Both the position numbers and the translations under genes were made by a program. From positions 1-54,498 of the forward strand of contig JAGWBX010000055.1 of NCBI GenBank assembly GCA_021295655.1: DNA of 54,498 nucleotides. Reading direction: 5' to 3'. A model generated the notes under the pieces. That model was not told where the DNA came from. It did no database searches and was given only the letters and a program-made list of their open reading frames with translations. The DNA comes from Candidatus Latescibacterota bacterium (GTDB lineage: Bacteria > Latescibacterota > UBA2968 > GCA-2709665). Numbering within the stretch: the stretch's first letter is position 1; every line of letters starts with the position of its first letter. This document shows, one piece after another, positions 52,609 to 54,498 of the stretch.

Positions 52609-53238
52609 CTATTTCGAATACAACTCCACAATGAGTTGCTCTTCAACGGGAGTGGGAATACCCTCCCTGTCGGGATACTCGAGAACGGTGCCGGTGAGAT
52701 TGACTTTGTCCAGGGACAGCCACGCTGCCTGTCGCCCCTCGCCGACCCGCTTGATGGAGTCGTGGATCAACGCCAGATGACGGCTCCTTTCCCGCACCTG
52801 AATGGTGTCTCCGGGCGTGACCTGAAAGGAAGGGACGTCCACGATGCGCCCGTTCACCATAATGTGCCGGTGGCGTACGAGCTGGCGCGCCGCCTTGTGA
52901 GAAGGCGCCAGACCCAGCCGGTGAGTGACGTTGTCCAGGCGGATCTCAAGCGTCTGCAGGAGGAGTTCTCCGGTTACACCTTTCCGGCTGGCGGCCTTGT
53001 GATAGTAGCCTCGGAACTGACTTTCCAGCACACCGTACTGGCGTTTTGCCTTTTGCTTCTCCCTGAGCTGCAGGGCGTATTCCGAAGGCTTGCGACCCTG
53101 CCGCTGTCCGTGCATGCCGGGCGCATAGCTGCGTTTTTCGAACGAGCATTTGTCCAGATAGCAGCGTTCGCCTTTAAGGAATAACTTAACACCTTCACGT
53201 CGACACAATTTGCAACTGGAATCCGTATACCTTGCCAT
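52609..53238 (-). CDS. rpsD: Ribosomal protein S4 (zinc-binding type)
   Basis: A 209-residue S4. The N-terminus keeps four cysteines (CKLCRREG...CYLDKC), so it is the C+ zinc-containing form that some lineages replace by a C- paralogue. The S4 RNA-binding domain reads RLDNVTHRLGLAPSHKAARQLVRHRHIMVNGRIVDVP. It nucleates 30S assembly on 16S rRNA and can act as repressor of the alpha operon in some bacteria. GGGAGGT precedes the ATG. Confidence 0.97.
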   Translation of the reverse strand: MARYTDSSCKLCRREGVKLFLKGERCYLDKCSFEKRSYAPGMHGQRQGRKPSEYALQLREKQKAKRQYGVLESQFRGYYHKAASRKGVTGELLLQTLEIRLDNVTHRLGLAPSHKAARQLVRHRHIMVNGRIVDVPSFQVTPGDTIQVRERSRHLALIHDSIKRVGEGRQAAWLSLDKVNLTGTVLEYPDREGIPTPVEEQLIVELYSK

Positions 53239-53264
53239 GCATAGACCTCCCCGGTCGGATGCCG

Positions 53265-53654
53265 TTATACGCGCCGCCGCTTGGGCGGCCGGCAGCCGTT
53301 GTGAGGAATCGGTGTAACGTCGCGAATCGCCGCAATTTCCAACCCGGCGCCCTGCAAAGCGCGGACGGCGGCTTCGCGGCCGACACCTGGACCCTTGACC
53401 CAGACTTCAACGCGTCGCAGCCCCATGGACATCGCCTCTTTTGCCGCAGCTTCCGCGGCCAACTGCGCGGCAAAGGGCGTACTCTTACGTGAACCCTTGA
53501 AACCCACCTTGCCCGTTGTGGACCATGAAATCACATGTCCGTCTTTGTCGGTCAGAGTAACGATGGTATTGTTGAACGTGGCCTTAATGTGGGCAACACC
53601 CTGCCCGTCGACCCGTTTGTTCCTTCGTCGGCCTTTTCTTTGTTCCGGCGGCAA
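53265..53654 (-). CDS. rpsK: Ribosomal protein S11
   Basis: A 129-residue S11 that starts at TTG 53654, preceded by AGGAGG seven bases upstream; a TTG start for a ribosomal protein is unusual but the site is strong and no better start exists. The product has [48 protein letters not shown] and the closing [17 protein letters not shown]. It lies on the 30S platform near the mRNA exit. Confidence 0.97.
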   Translation of the reverse strand: MPPEQRKGRRRNKRVDGQGVAHIKATFNNTIVTLTDKDGHVISWSTTGKVGFKGSRKSTPFAAQLAAEAAAKEAMSMGLRRVEVWVKGPGVGREAAVRALQGAGLEIAAIRDVTPIPHNGCRPPKRRRV

Positions 53655-53676
53655 GTGATCGCCTCCTTAACTTCGT

Positions 53677-54057
53677 TTAGGGTTGTGCTTTCTTCCTCTT
53701 GGCAATCTGACCTTTCTTGGGACCCTTTCTTGTCCGGGCGTTCGTCCGGGTCCGCTGCCCGCGAACCGGGAGCCCCCTCCGCCACCGAAGCCCACGATAG
53801 CAGCCGATATCCATCAGCCGCTTGATATTCATGGCCACTTCGCTCCTGAGGTTGCCTTCCACACGGTATTCCCCCTCGATCACGCTCCGGAGTTTCGTGA
53901 CGTCGTCCTCGCTCAACGCGTCAACGCGGGTGTCCGGTGCAATCTGCGTCTTCTCAAGGATTCTGTTTGCGGAACTTCTGCCAATACCGTAAATGTACGT
54001 CAGTGCGATTTCTACACGCTTTTCGCGCGGAACGTCGACACCTGCGATACGAGCCAT
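53677..54057 (-). CDS. rpsM: Ribosomal protein S13
   Basis: From ATG 54057 (GGAGGAG upstream) the product is 126 residues: [34 protein letters not shown], the helix-two-turns-helix region, and the basic tail [22 protein letters not shown] that reaches the tRNA P site and A site. An upstream open stretch of 24 codons overlaps rpmJ and is not part of the gene. It is the third gene of the visible alpha operon. Confidence 0.97.
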   Translation of the reverse strand: MARIAGVDVPREKRVEIALTYIYGIGRSSANRILEKTQIAPDTRVDALSEDDVTKLRSVIEGEYRVEGNLRSEVAMNIKRLMDIGCYRGLRWRRGLPVRGQRTRTNARTRKGPKKGQIAKRKKAQP

Positions 54058-54089
54058 CGTATCTCCTCCTTCGTTCGAATTACGAAGGT

Positions 54090-54206
54090 CTATCCCTGTC
54101 TCTGTTTGTGACTTGGATCGTGCTTGCAAATCACACGGACCACGCCCTTGCGGCGAATGACCTTGCAGTGATTGCAGCGTTTCTTGACGGATGCGCGGAC
54201 CCTCAT
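54090..54206 (-). CDS. rpmJ: Ribosomal protein L36
   Basis: A 38-residue L36, [21 protein letters not shown] followed by a tail with C27 and H32; the zinc ligands C11, C14, C27 and H32 are all present. It was found by direct translation. The ATG lies 17 bases after the secY stop, with no infA or map gene between. Confidence 0.93.
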   Translation of the reverse strand: MRVRASVKKRCNHCKVIRRKGVVRVICKHDPSHKQRQG

Positions 54207-54222
54207 CGGTCTGTCCTTTCGG

Positions 54223-54498
54223 TCATCTCCGGCCCCTCAGCCTTCCCTTTTTCATAAAGCCGTCGTAGTGCCGCATCAGCAGGTGCGACTCCACACGCTG
54301 CAGCGTGTCCAGTGCTACGCCGACAATAATCAGAAGTCCGGTGCCCCCGAAGAAGTCGATCAGACCGGGATTCACGTCGGCCCAACTGATAACGAAAAAG
54401 GGGAAGACCGCGATCGCCGCGAGAAAAATCGATCGCGGAAGCGTGATTCGGGTCAGAATCCGGTCGATAAAGTCGGACGACCGTCTACCGGGACGGAT
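54223..54498 (-). CDS. secY: Protein translocase subunit SecY, C-terminal part (runs off window)
   Basis: The last 91 residues of SecY are visible. They contain [31 protein letters not shown] (loop and helix 9-like), [46 protein letters not shown], with the conserved [13 protein letters not shown] helix 10 and the cytoplasmic tail. SecY is the central channel of protein export. The 5' part lies beyond 54498. In many bacteria adk, map and infA follow secY; here rpmJ follows directly. Confidence 0.93.
   Translation of the reverse strand: MRPGRRSSDFIDRILTRITLPRSIFLAAIAVFPFFVISWADVNPGLIDFFGGTGLLIIVGVALDTLQRVESHLLMRHYDGFMKKGRLRGRR

Overview
The window looks like chromosomal DNA of a GC-rich (roughly 60% by eye), Gram-negative, uncultured bacterium. 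BamD with a lipobox, a large single-chain PurL, a zinc-binding (C+) type S4 and a long catabolic cluster (mandelate-racemase family, creatininase, FAH, IpdA/B-type CoA-transferase, D-aminoacylase) suggest an FCB-group or planctomycete-like lineage such as Latescibacterota. That placement is inference, not something the sequence proves. I found no tRNA, rRNA, CRISPR array or phage genes.

Left end (1-2.9 kb, minus strand): the start of a DnaQ-type exonuclease runs off the edge. Next come remnants of two overlapping AAA ATPase genes, one with a TOPRIM domain, both decayed, then an intact VapBC-type toxin-antitoxin pair with a palindromic operator over its own promoter. This reads as an eroded defence or accessory island.

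Catabolic region (2.9-24.7 kb, nearly all minus strand): a GH38-like protein lacking the canonical catalytic residues, isochorismatase-like hydrolase, galactonate-dehydratase-type enolase, a broken D-aminoacylase, penicillin-acylase-type Ntn hydrolase, SDR, a two-subunit CoA-transferase, creatininase-type amidohydrolase, FAH-family enzyme, fatty acid desaturase, two tandem paralogues of a family I cannot name, a zinc alcohol dehydrogenase and an EamA transporter. Together they suggest breakdown of acylated or amide-containing small molecules and acid sugars. A 350-bp MITE-like composite element and related short repeats interrupt this region.

Middle (24.8-36.3 kb): M24 peptidase, DUF1015 protein with a D-2-hydroxyacid dehydrogenase, MFS transporter, small membrane protein, GT2 glycosyltransferase, bamD-nadD-(hypothetical)-zapA, ribokinase, a 61-residue protein and an aldo/keto reductase. 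Several clear sigma70-type promoters (TTGACA-like, 17-bp spacer) and two perfect long hairpins separate the units.

Right end (36.5-54.5 kb): a HAD hydrolase overlapping purL, then folD; a propeller-receptor/SpoIIE-type phosphatase; a DHDPS-family gene and an adenylate kinase; greA with a structured leader; rlmD and a DigH-like glycosidase; and the alpha ribosomal operon on the minus strand (secY-rpmJ-rpsM-rpsK-rpsD-rpoA-rplQ), which lacks adk, map and infA between secY and rpmJ.
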